DNA of 8,689 nt from Desulfatitalea sp. GTDB lineage: Bacteria; Desulfobacterota; Desulfobacteria; Desulfobacterales; Desulfosarcinaceae. The stretch is from assembly GCA_013041835.1 (NCBI GenBank), contig JABDRH010000670.1, positions 1 through 8,689 of the forward strand, given 5' to 3'. Shown one piece after another: positions 1-4,891 of this stretch (positions within the stretch are counted from its first letter, which is position 1; every line of letters starts with the position of its first letter). The position numbers were made by a program, and so were the translations under genes. The notes below the pieces were generated by a model. That model was not told the DNA's origin and did no database searches. It saw only the letters and a program-made list of their open reading frames with translations.

Positions 1-635
1 GACTGGGCCTTGATCACGTCGGTCAGCGTGGTCCTGTCGTCGGCATGAGCGGTTTCGACGATCTTGCGGATGTGTTGCAGCAGCTCGGTGTTTTGCCGGG
101 TGATGGCTTTGGCCTGCCGGATGTACCATAACTCGAAGTAAGACGCTTTGACGGCCAGGAGCGTTTCCTTGACCGCCTTGTCCAGATTGAGGCGGGCGAT
201 GCGGGCATCCGCCGCCACCAGTTCACCCACCTTGGACATCTTGCCCGGAAAAGGGATCTGCTGCGAAATCTGAGCGCTCCATTCCTGAGGCCCCAGGCGG
301 GTTTCGATGGGCTGCGAAAACCAGGTGACCATCACCTGCGGGTCCGGGTAGCCGGTGGAGACCCGATAGTTTTCAACCGTCGTGCGCCAGGCTTCACGCG
401 CCTTCCGGATCGATGGATTGTCGGCATAGGCATCATCGAGGAGATCTTCAAGTCGCACGGTCGATTGCACTTGCCGATCCGTGCGGACGGGTTGAGGATC
501 GACATCAGCGGCGAATACGTGGGCTGAAGCCGCCAGCAGCAAACCAACAAGGATTACCAGGACGCGCCGGCATCTGGCTGCGGATGCGGTATGGACTGCC
601 GCAAAGGGGTGATGATGGGAAGACTGTAGAACCAT
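1..635 (-). CDS. TolC/CusC-family outer-membrane efflux protein, N-terminal part (runs off window)
   Basis: Reading leftward from the ATG at 635 gives 211 open codons that continue past base 1. A Shine-Dalgarno AGGAG lies at 642-646, six bases before the ATG. Residues 24-43 form a hydrophobic signal segment ending in HVFA before ADVD. The mature part has TolC/OEP features: a first helix (LEDLLDDAYADNPSI, about 62-76), a YPDPQ motif (97-100), QISQQIPFPGK (122-132, typical of the first beta strand and loop), then long amphipathic helical sequence from about 134 to 211. Such proteins form the trimeric outer-membrane channel of tripartite RND or ABC exporters, often metal-efflux (CusC/CzcC) types. 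Partner pump genes would lie to the left, outside the window. The specific substrate cannot be read from this part. A short decayed copy of its codons about 194-211 lies at 3891-3943. Confidence 0.88.
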   Translation of the reverse strand, partial: MVLQSSHHHPFAAVHTASAARCRRVLVILVGLLLAASAHVFAADVDPQPVRTDRQVQSTVRLEDLLDDAYADNPSIRKAREAWRTTVENYRVSTGYPDPQVMVTWFSQPIETRLGPQEWSAQISQQIPFPGKMSKVGELVAADARIARLNLDKAVKETLLAVKASYFELWYIRQAKAITRQNTELLQHIRKIVETAHADDRTTLTDVIKAQ

Positions 636-710
636 AGCGATCTCCTGATACCTGATACGAGATACGTCACGTAACCAGCGGCCCCGGGGCCATCATTCGA
701 ATCAATGCCA

Positions 711-726
711 ATCAATTGTCGTGCCA
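711..726 (-). promoter_or_regulatory. Sigma-54-like (-24/-12) promoter for the tolC-family gene
   Basis: On the minus strand the sequence is TGGCACGACAATTGAT. It matches the sigma-54 consensus TGGCACG-N4-TTGCW perfectly in the -24 element, and in the -12 element except GA in place of GC. Transcription would start near 700, giving a leader of about 65 bases before the ATG at 635. The weak -12 base is the main doubt. A sigma-54 activator (the ZraR-like protein) is encoded in the same window, which supports the call. Confidence 0.5.
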
Positions 727-745
727 TCCGATTAACATACTGATT

Positions 746-787
746 ATTTATCATATTTTATTATAGTCGATATTTCATATGATAAAT
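746..787. repeat. 11-bp inverted repeat in AT-rich spacer upstream of the tolC-family gene
   Basis: ATTTATCATAT (746-756) and ATATGATAAAT (777-787) are exact reverse complements separated by 20 very AT-rich bases. The repeat lies upstream of the sigma-54-like promoter, between it and the palindrome at 885-901. Possible roles are a protein-binding operator, a bend or looping segment, or a cruciform. There is no flanking T-run that would make it a terminator. Confidence 0.5.
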
Positions 788-813
788 GGTGCGTATTTTT
801 TACTCGGTTGAAG

Positions 814-861
814 CGTAGAAGTCGAAGAGGTGCGAAAAAAATTAGCAGTGCCGCCAACCGC
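814..861. repeat. Direct repeat block B, copy 1
   Basis: This 48-base block matches 3949-3996 with only three differences (45/48). It contains the imperfect inverted repeat TGCGAA-N5-TTAGCA at 831-847. Copy 2 ends at the base next to the vapC stop codon. Together with blocks A and C it marks a duplicated tolC/kinase intergenic region. Confidence 0.75.
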
Positions 862-884
862 ATTAATGATGCAGCAACAAGGTC

Positions 885-901
885 GAGCAAAAAATTTGCA
901 C
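885..901. promoter_or_regulatory. Palindrome shared with the kinase upstream region; candidate activator site
   Basis: The sequence GAGCAAA-AAA-TTTGCAC corresponds to the perfect palindrome at 4850-4866, with one arm base changed. It is centred about 165-180 bases upstream of the sigma-54-like promoter at 711-726, a usual distance for an NtrC-family enhancer. That the ZraR-like protein binds here is an inference. Confidence 0.35.
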
Positions 902-960
902 CCTATGTTTCGCCGAATTATCCTGGTGCCCATGAACATCGTGCCCCGCCGACAACTATA
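887..960 (+). pseudogene. Remnant of a sensor-kinase gene start (block C, copy 1)
   Basis: Bases 887-960 match 4852-4925, which spans the upstream region and first codons of the kinase at 4897, with 7 differences in 74. The remnant keeps the ATG (932-934) and codes for MNIVPRRQL, the same first nine residues as the intact kinase, followed at once by a TAG stop and loss of similarity. It therefore marks a broken second kinase copy cut after about nine codons. It is unlikely to encode a functional product. Confidence 0.7.
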
Positions 961-984
961 GGGTTCAGGAAAGAAATATAAATG

Positions 985-1016
985 TTCGCCGTAAGGCGAG
1001 GTGAGAAAAAGGCGAA
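985..1016 (+). other. Two mutually exclusive short hairpins in the leader of the binding-protein gene
   Basis: TTCGCC (985-990) can pair with GGCGA (995-999) to form a tight stem with a GTAA (GNRA-type) loop, or with GGCGAA (1011-1016). Only one pairing can form at a time, as in simple attenuators or RNA switches. The stems are short, no known riboswitch consensus was recognised, and it is not known whether this stretch is transcribed. Confidence 0.2.
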
Positions 1017-1047
1017 ATAATTTTCTGTCATTTTTCGTTTGTTACGG

Positions 1048-1066
1048 TTTGTATAAGAAATACAAA
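1048..1066. promoter_or_regulatory. Perfect 7-bp inverted repeat, candidate operator for the binding-protein gene
   Basis: TTTGTAT-AAGAA-ATACAAA is a perfect inverted repeat with a 5-base centre, about 57 bases before the ATG at 1123. A -10-like hexamer TATAAG (1052-1057) lies inside it, so a bound dimeric repressor would cover the promoter. No convincing -35 was found at the right spacing. A TTGACA at 1087-1092 is present but seems too close to the start codon for a normal leader. Confidence 0.4.
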
Positions 1067-1122
1067 TATTTACAATTCAATTCATATTGACAACGGATTC
1101 ATCTCTTCAGTAAAGAACAAAG

Positions 1123-1989
1123 ATGCATCATTTGCCTAGAATCATCAAATTCCTACTGGTTGTCTGTTTGTCGATGGTGCCAACGACTTCAGTTTATGCT
1201 GAAAGCGATTGCACTGCCACTTACGGCGCGGGTTCTACTTCCATTCGTCTGGCCACCGGAAGCCCCGGCGAACTTGGTTTGGTCGAAGTGCTGGCCAACG
1301 CGTTCAACAACACCCACGATACCCGGCTCTGCTGGAAAAAAGCCGGTTCCGGCGCATCACTAAAGCTGCTTAAAGAGAAAGAGGTGGATTTCGTGATGGT
1401 TCATGCGCCGGCGGCGGAAAAGCAGGCCGTTGCGGATGGGTGGGCCGTCAAACGCCACCTGATCGGCTCCAATGAGTTCTATATCGTCGGCCCAAAGAAT
1501 GACCCTGCCGGCATTTCAACGGCCGCCTCGGCGGCTGAAGCCTATCGAAAAATCGCCGATGCCAAGCGCAAGTTTTTCTCTAGGGGCGATAACTCGGGGA
1601 CTCACAAAAAGGAGATGGCCATCTGGAAGAAGGCCGGCATCCAGCCAACGGATGCGTGGTACGTGATCACAAAAACGTTTATGATGGCCACGCTGAAAAC
1701 GGCCGATGAGAACCGCGGCTATTTCATGACCGATAGCAGCACCTGGGTGGCGGCCCAAAAAGAGCTCAAAAACCTCAAAATCCTGTTCCGTGGCGACCCC
1801 TTTCTGATCAACACCTACCATACCCTGTGCCAGCCCGAAGGGGCGACAGCCGGTCAGCCGCTGGCGGCGCGGTTCATCGATTTCGTCGTTTCCGAAGCAG
1901 GTCAGACACTGCTTCGCGATTATGGTGTCGACCGTTATGGCCAGGGGTTGTACAACGATGCCGCGTATGCCCGGCAATACGATCATTGA
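1123..1989 (+). CDS. TupA-like periplasmic oxyanion (tungstate/molybdate-type) binding protein, orphan
   Basis: The 288-aa product has a signal peptide (about residues 1-26, ending VYA before ESD) and the fold signature of PstS/TupA-type binding proteins. Visible motifs are the N-terminal strand RLATGSPGELGLVEVL (42-57), the DFVMVHAPAAEK segment (89-100), and SRGDNSGTHKKE (153-164), which is the hallmark of tungstate-binding TupA. In TupA the first motif normally carries a threonine-rich TTTS; here it reads ATGS, so the ligand may differ. Mature cysteines 30, 70 and 236 could form a disulfide. Family members deliver tungstate, molybdate or a similar anion to a TupBC permease. No permease or ATPase gene follows: the next gene is convergent. 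The protein may serve a distant transporter or act as a sensor partner. The ATG has no strong Shine-Dalgarno. Confidence 0.82.
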   Translation: MHHLPRIIKFLLVVCLSMVPTTSVYAESDCTATYGAGSTSIRLATGSPGELGLVEVLANAFNNTHDTRLCWKKAGSGASLKLLKEKEVDFVMVHAPAAEKQAVADGWAVKRHLIGSNEFYIVGPKNDPAGISTAASAAEAYRKIADAKRKFFSRGDNSGTHKKEMAIWKKAGIQPTDAWYVITKTFMMATLKTADENRGYFMTDSSTWVAAQKELKNLKILFRGDPFLINTYHTLCQPEGATAGQPLAARFIDFVVSEAGQTLLRDYGVDRYGQGLYNDAAYARQYDH

Positions 1990-2016
1990 TGTATCTGCTG
2001 AATAATATCCTCATCC

Positions 2017-2032
2017 GGTATTTTTCAATACC
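2017..2032 (+). terminator. Weak hairpin between convergent genes, possible terminator
   Basis: GGTATT-TTTC-AATACC is a perfect 6-bp hairpin 28 bases after the stop of the binding-protein gene. No uninterrupted T-run follows directly; a T-rich stretch occurs at 2042-2049 and 2061-2067. It sits between convergent genes, where a terminator is expected. Confidence 0.3.
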
Positions 2033-2064
2033 TGTAAGCGTCTATTTTCTTCCGGCCATCTTTT

Positions 2065-2322
2065 TTATGCAACATTGGGTCGGTATCCGTCATGGTCGAA
2101 ACAAGTAGGTTGGTCTTTTTGCTCCGGACATGGCTTGCCCCCAATCAATTGAACAATCTCCTGCAACAACGGATTATCAGAAGTGACAAATTCGGCAATG
2201 GCATTCAGCTTCCCAACCAAGTCTTCAGCACCGGCATTCTGAGGTTCCAATGCTTGGCTATGAGACCCCCCGATGAAAATGATGCCTAAAGCCAAACAGA
2301 AGATATTTACTATATTTCTCAC
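2065..2322 (-). CDS. Truncated paralogue of the exported partner protein (orphan immunity-like remnant)
   Basis: An 85-aa ORF starts at GTG 2322 behind a near-perfect Shine-Dalgarno (AGGAGGTG, 2328-2335). Residues 1-24 are a signal peptide (SQA before LE). Residues 34-80 align with residues 41-89 of the 188-aa protein at 2431-2997: AEDLVGKL..IAEFVTSDNPLL matches GEKLLGKL..LAEHITSDIPTL, and CFDHDGY matches CYDGDGY. The similarity stops right after DGY and the protein ends five codons later, so about the last 100 residues are missing. It is preceded by a fragment of the transpeptidase tail (2337-2420), so this is the damaged second copy of the transpeptidase-partner pair. It could still be translated and exported. 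Function is not known from sequence. Confidence 0.6.
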   Translation of the reverse strand: MRNIVNIFCLALGIIFIGGSHSQALEPQNAGAEDLVGKLNAIAEFVTSDNPLLQEIVQLIGGKPCPEQKDQPTCFDHDGYRPNVA

Positions 2323-2336
2323 TATGACACCTCCTT

Positions 2337-2420
2337 TTAACGCCTCTCACCCCCTGATATATAAATTTTTGACGAACGTGGATAGACATTCACCTCATAT
2401 GGTGGCATTGCTATTCTTAA
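2337..2420 (-). pseudogene. C-terminal fragment of a second L,D-transpeptidase gene
   Basis: Read leftward, 27 codons plus stop encode LRIAMPPYEVNVYPRSSK and a few further residues, matching the last codons of the intact transpeptidase (IRIAMQPYEVHFYPRSSK and following). At the DNA level 2351-2419 matches 3005-3073 with 7 differences in 69. An in-frame TAG lies two codons upstream of the matching part, so only the tail survives. It is followed 14 bases later by the truncated partner gene, reproducing the intact gene order. Confidence 0.75.
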
Positions 2421-2430
2421 CCGCTATTCT

Positions 2431-2997
2431 TTATTGTTTGAAATCCTCATCCCACGGATGGTCATGATCGATGGTTATGCCAAGCACATATGATCTGCTG
2501 TTCTTCGGCGGATCATATAACCGTGCAAACACGATACCCGTATGACCGGTTTTTTTATTCTTATAAGCAAAACTAACGGTGGAGGTTTTACCAATGGCGA
2601 TTGTTTGCCATTTTCCAAATAAGGAGACAATATCTTGAAACCGGATGCCGCTGTTTAGTTTCGGAATCACTATCTCAGCCCTGGAAATGGTGACGACATC
2701 CCTCTGCGCTTGTCTGTAATAGGTGATGAAATACCCGTCTCCATCATAACAAGCATATTGATTTTGGTCATAACCACCCGCACTTTGGCTACCGCCCATT
2801 ATCTGTATGGCCTTTTCCAACGTCGGAATGTCTGATGTGATGTGCTCGGCAAGGGGTATCAGTTTGCCCAGTAGTTTTTCGCCGGCCTTGACGGGTTGAT
2901 TTTCATTAGCCAACGATTGTCCGCAAGCAAGAAGCATGCTTGCATATGTTAGCAGTATGGCAACTGTGATGTGTTTGAGCACTTTTCCATGAATCAA
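2431..2997 (-). CDS. Exported lipoprotein-like protein coupled to the transpeptidase; candidate immunity protein
   Basis: The 188-aa product is not from a family I recognise. It begins with an export signal (residues 8-25) whose end, SMLLAC, fits a lipobox with Cys25; cleavage after SLA (residue 30) is the alternative. The predicted location is the periplasm, possibly outer-membrane anchored. The chosen start is TTG 2997: it overlaps the TGA of the transpeptidase gene and has a strong Shine-Dalgarno (AAGGGGGG, 3005-3012) seven bases away. GTG 2982 is the alternative. The mature part has a helix-rich N-terminal half (41-70), a Cys83-containing CYDGDGYF segment, then beta-rich sequence to the end. 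Translational coupling to a signal-less peptidoglycan enzyme, plus a duplicated damaged copy, is the pattern of an effector immunity protein. That role is inferred from context only. Confidence 0.7.
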   Translation of the reverse strand: MIHGKVLKHITVAILLTYASMLLACGQSLANENQPVKAGEKLLGKLIPLAEHITSDIPTLEKAIQIMGGSQSAGGYDQNQYACYDGDGYFITYYRQAQRDVVTISRAEIVIPKLNSGIRFQDIVSLFGKWQTIAIGKTSTVSFAYKNKKTGHTGIVFARLYDPPKNSRSYVLGITIDHDHPWDEDFKQ

Positions 2998-3680
2998 CGC
3001 TTTTCCCCCCTTATATACATTTTTGACGAACGTGGATAGAAATGCACCTCATATGGTTGCATTGCTATTCTTATCGGTTCGTGTGGCGCTGGTTCAGTAT
3101 AAGGATGCACAATGATGTGATTACCTTTAACCAAGTATGACTGTTGAATCATCTCATCAATATCCTTGGGTTTGACATGAATGCATCCATGAGATTCGTC
3201 TAAAAAAATAACCAATCCCTTTGAAGCCATAGCCTCGCCCCCAGGGGTTGGATGGATCATTTGACCGCTTATTTTCTCACTACCATCCAATCTCCCGTTA
3301 TTGTTAAGATCTTTGAAAAAGTAGCTCGTGATATGGCCAAAATCATTAAAGACCCACGTAGCAGGAATCTTAAATTCCTGATAAAGAGCGAAATGGTATT
3401 GCATAATTTCTTGCTTTGTTTTTGGGCAGTATTTCTTCAGCGGTTCCCACAGGTTCACGGCCTTGCGTTTCACCTGAAGCTCGCCATTATGTTCCCTGAG
3501 CAGCGACCCCCATTCCACCCCCGACCAGCCATCCGCATACCGGTGGCTTTTGTGCGCCCATGAACCGGCGATGACATAATCACCCGGCGTGGTGGGGCCT
3601 CTCTTAAAACCATCACCGCCCATATCCGGTACGGCGGGGCCGCCCACGGCATCATAAATCTTTACCACAACTCGCGGCAT
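2994..3680 (-). CDS. YkuD-type L,D-transpeptidase without signal peptide, candidate secreted peptidoglycan effector
   Basis: The 228-aa protein carries the catalytic motif of L,D-transpeptidases, SHGCIHV (163-169), with nucleophile Cys166, His164, and an upstream conserved-type His143 in MIHPTPGG. The Arg usual after SHGCI is His here. The family cross-links or trims peptidoglycan stem peptides, or exchanges D-amino acids. Most cellular members are periplasmic and have a signal peptide or anchor; this one has none and no upstream start would add one. Residues 124-135, DLNNNGRLDGSE, match the canonical EF-hand calcium loop, placed just before the catalytic domain. The N-terminal 110 residues are Trp/Tyr-rich and unrecognised. 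The gene overlaps the start of the exported 188-aa partner (TTGA). T6SS Tlde1-type effectors share this lack of signal peptide and an adjacent periplasmic immunity protein. A housekeeping or otherwise secreted enzyme cannot be excluded. The block is AT-richer than the flanking kinase genes. Confidence 0.8.
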   Translation of the reverse strand: MPRVVVKIYDAVGGPAVPDMGGDGFKRGPTTPGDYVIAGSWAHKSHRYADGWSGVEWGSLLREHNGELQVKRKAVNLWEPLKKYCPKTKQEIMQYHFALYQEFKIPATWVFNDFGHITSYFFKDLNNNGRLDGSEKISGQMIHPTPGGEAMASKGLVIFLDESHGCIHVKPKDIDEMIQQSYLVKGNHIIVHPYTEPAPHEPIRIAMQPYEVHFYPRSSKMYIRGEKR

Positions 3681-3708
3681 GTTGCTTGACCTCTCTCTCC
3701 CTGGTATT

Positions 3709-3750
3709 CACCCAATGTCCTTTTCTGTCTCAAAGGGGGGGCATTGGGTG
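3709..3750. repeat. 9-bp inverted repeat upstream of the transpeptidase gene
   Basis: CACCCAATG (3709-3717) and CATTGGGTG (3742-3750) are exact reverse complements, and after one mismatch the pairing continues with CC/GG. The stem lies 29 bases upstream of the ATG at 3680, in the likely leader or promoter of the leftward pair. No T-run follows on either strand, so an operator or leader structure is more likely than a terminator. Apart from this repeat I see no gene or other signal in 3681-3890. Confidence 0.45.
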
Positions 3751-3890
3751 TGGTTCCATGTAAATTGAGAAGGAAGCCTGAATCTTGGGTCGTGATTACC
3801 AATCAATGCCGCTGCTGATAGCATATTGGTGGTTGGCTTGCCAGTTGAAATACCGCCGATACCATCAACTCGATCTGTATCGGTGAATGC

Positions 3891-3943
3891 GACTGGGATT
3901 TGATCACGTCGGTCAGCGTGGCGCTGTTGTCGGCATGAGCGGA
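3891..3943 (-). pseudogene. Fragment of a second tolC-family gene (block A, copy 2)
   Basis: Bases 3891-3942 match 1-52 with 5 differences in 52. Read leftward it encodes AHADNSATLTDVIKSQ, against AHADDRTTLTDVIKAQ in the tolC-family protein. The frame then runs into unrelated sequence and a stop. The match may extend further left, but the corresponding part of the first gene is outside the window. It lies five bases from block B copy 2, so everything between tolC codon about 194 and the intergenic repeat has been deleted. Confidence 0.72.
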
Positions 3944-3948
3944 TAAAC

Positions 3949-3996
3949 CGTAGAAATCAAAGAGGTGCGAAAAAAATTAGCAGTACCGCCAACCGC
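3949..3996. repeat. Direct repeat block B, copy 2, abutting vapC
   Basis: This block is 45/48 identical to 814-861. It ends at 3996, the base immediately next to the vapC stop codon (3997-3999), so the vapBC segment begins exactly where the repeat ends. This looks like an insertion or deletion junction. Confidence 0.75.
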
Positions 3997-4422
3997 CTAA
4001 AAACCAGCAGACTCAAGAAGCGCAATATTGCCGTAACTTTCAGCTTTGCCAAAGTATTTTCGATCGGCGGTGACAAGCACGGTATCCTGCATCAGTAGCG
4101 CCACGGCATGATAAAGGGTGTCGAATATATGATGCTTCAGTTCTGACGACAATTCACATGCCTTTAAATAAACCTCTGGTGCCTCGATGACGTCAAAATT
4201 GATCGCACAGAGGTCCTCGATATCCGCCATTGCCGTTTCAGGGCTCAACCGCTGGATCACGGCAGATGTTTCAGCCAGCCAGTGAGGCGGTTGATGGACC
4301 GCCACCCTTGATTCCCTTATAAGTTCGAGAATCCGTAAAGCCTTGTCCGCATGACCTTCATCATCGCGATCAGGCAATACCCATTTGACGACGATGCTAG
4401 TGTCCGCCACGATGTGTTTCAT
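3997..4422 (-). CDS. vapC: VapC-type PIN-domain ribonuclease toxin
   Basis: The 141-aa protein is a compact PIN domain of normal VapC length. The four acidic metal-binding positions are visible: Asp7 in VADTSIVVKW, Glu51 in LAETSAVIQR, Asp101 in HIFDTLYHAVA, and Asp120 in VTADRKYF. VapC toxins are Mg2+-dependent endoribonucleases that cut tRNA or rRNA and stop translation unless held by their antitoxin. The ATG at 4422 overlaps the antitoxin stop (ATGA), so the two are translationally coupled with antitoxin first. All catalytic residues are present, so it is probably active. The target RNA cannot be read from sequence. The stop codon directly abuts repeat block B. Confidence 0.9.
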   Translation of the reverse strand: MKHIVADTSIVVKWVLPDRDDEGHADKALRILELIRESRVAVHQPPHWLAETSAVIQRLSPETAMADIEDLCAINFDVIEAPEVYLKACELSSELKHHIFDTLYHAVALLMQDTVLVTADRKYFGKAESYGNIALLESAGF

Positions 4423-4652
4423 GAACGCAAATCTTCCCTTGCCGCACGAATGCGCGAACTGTCCACGGGCCGCTTGGTTTTTCGCCGCGCCAACAACCGG
4501 TCAATGGCTTTGGCGCTTCGCTGGCGGTCTTTTTCTTCCTCGATGCCCCGCAACATCAGCTCTGTGATGATGGCGCTTTTGTTACGGCCGGCAAAAACGG
4601 CATTGAACGTTTTTTTAACCTCATCGGGAACACTGTAGTTGACTGTCGCCAT
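4419..4652 (-). CDS. vapB: Ribbon-helix-helix antitoxin paired with VapC
   Basis: The protein is 77 aa from the ATG at 4652. That start is preferred over the in-frame ATG at 4667 because AGGAGGG lies at 4657-4663. The N-terminal 40 residues fit a ribbon-helix-helix DNA-binding domain: the strand ATVNYSVPDEVKKTF, then two helices (NKSAIITELMLRGIEEE). The basic, charged C-terminal tail (KAIDRLLARRKTKRPVDSS) would wrap the toxin. Such antitoxins neutralise VapC and, as a complex, repress their own operon. A perfect palindrome overlapping the promoter (4672-4690) fits this. It overlaps vapC by four bases. Confidence 0.85.
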   Translation of the reverse strand: MATVNYSVPDEVKKTFNAVFAGRNKSAIITELMLRGIEEEKDRQRSAKAIDRLLARRKTKRPVDSSRIRAAREDLRS

Positions 4653-4671
4653 GATTCCCTCCTGCAAACTA

Positions 4672-4690
4672 TTGTTGAAATTTTCAACAA
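4672..4690. promoter_or_regulatory. Perfect 9-bp palindrome, probable VapBC autoregulatory operator
   Basis: TTGTTGAAATTTTCAACAA has two perfect 9-base arms around one central base. It begins 20 bases before the vapB start and overlaps the downstream edge of the -10 hexamer, covering the expected transcription start. This is the usual place for a toxin-antitoxin operator. Confidence 0.72.
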
Positions 4691-4717
4691 AATAGAGGAT
4701 TTTATCATTGATGTCAA
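4689..4717 (-). promoter_or_regulatory. Sigma-70-type promoter of vapBC
   Basis: On the minus strand, a perfect -35 TTGACA (4717-4712) and a -10 TATTTT (4694-4689, 4/6 to consensus) are separated by exactly 17 bases. Transcription would start near 4682, inside the palindrome, and give a leader of about 30 bases with the vapB Shine-Dalgarno. Confidence 0.65.
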
Positions 4718-4735
4718 AAAGAAACCTTGCTCGGT

Positions 4736-4891
4736 ATGCACACTATCGCCGAATCCCTCCGCTCTATTTTTGGCGTAATCAAACCGGCCATGCAATCGAT
4801 CGGGTCATCGATGAGGCCGGACAGAAAGGGTTTTGCCTTCGGAAAGGGTGTGCAAAAAATTTGCACCCTGTGTGTCGCCGTATTATCCTAG
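4736..4891 (+). CDS. Possible 51-aa small ORF with CxxC upstream of the kinase
   Basis: An ATG at 4736 opens a 51-codon frame ending in TAG six bases before the kinase ATG. It encodes MHTIAESLRSIFGVIKPAMQ, then a basic Gly-rich middle, and ends with ICTLCVAVLS, which contains a CxxC. The composition looks protein-like and the position suggests coupling to the kinase. Against it: there is no Shine-Dalgarno, the palindrome at 4850-4866 lies inside it, and in the related block at 887-960 the same frame is kept only over its last codons. It may be chance. Confidence 0.2.
   Translation: MHTIAESLRSIFGVIKPAMQSIGSSMRPDRKGFAFGKGVQKICTLCVAVLS
4850..4866. promoter_or_regulatory. Perfect palindrome upstream of the kinase, candidate regulator site
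   Basis: GTGCAAA-AAA-TTTGCAC has perfect 7-base arms around three bases, 30 bases before the kinase ATG. A -10-like TATTAT (4881-4886) follows, with TTTGCA (4860-4865) at a short 15-base spacing as a possible -35, so binding would affect kinase expression. The site is conserved in block C at 885-901, upstream of the tolC-family gene. Binding by the ZraR-like protein is an inference. Confidence 0.45.

Noticed and set aside
680..691. GC-rich palindrome GGCCCCGGGGCC
   Set aside because: It is short and self-complementary with no loop and no T-run, so there is no reason to call it a terminator or operator.
961..1122. Molybdenum-cofactor or other known riboswitch before the TupA-like gene
   Set aside because: The gene context made this worth looking for, but no recognisable consensus of a known riboswitch class was seen; only short hairpins.
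1516..1986. Minus-strand ORF of 156 aa opposite the binding-protein gene
   Set aside because: It is antisense to conserved TupA-like motifs and shows no Shine-Dalgarno or domain signal.
814..3996. Insertion sequence or integrative element bounded by the 48-base direct repeats
   Set aside because: No transposase, integrase or terminal inverted repeats are visible between the repeats, and the flanking A and C blocks show a wider duplication that explains B better.
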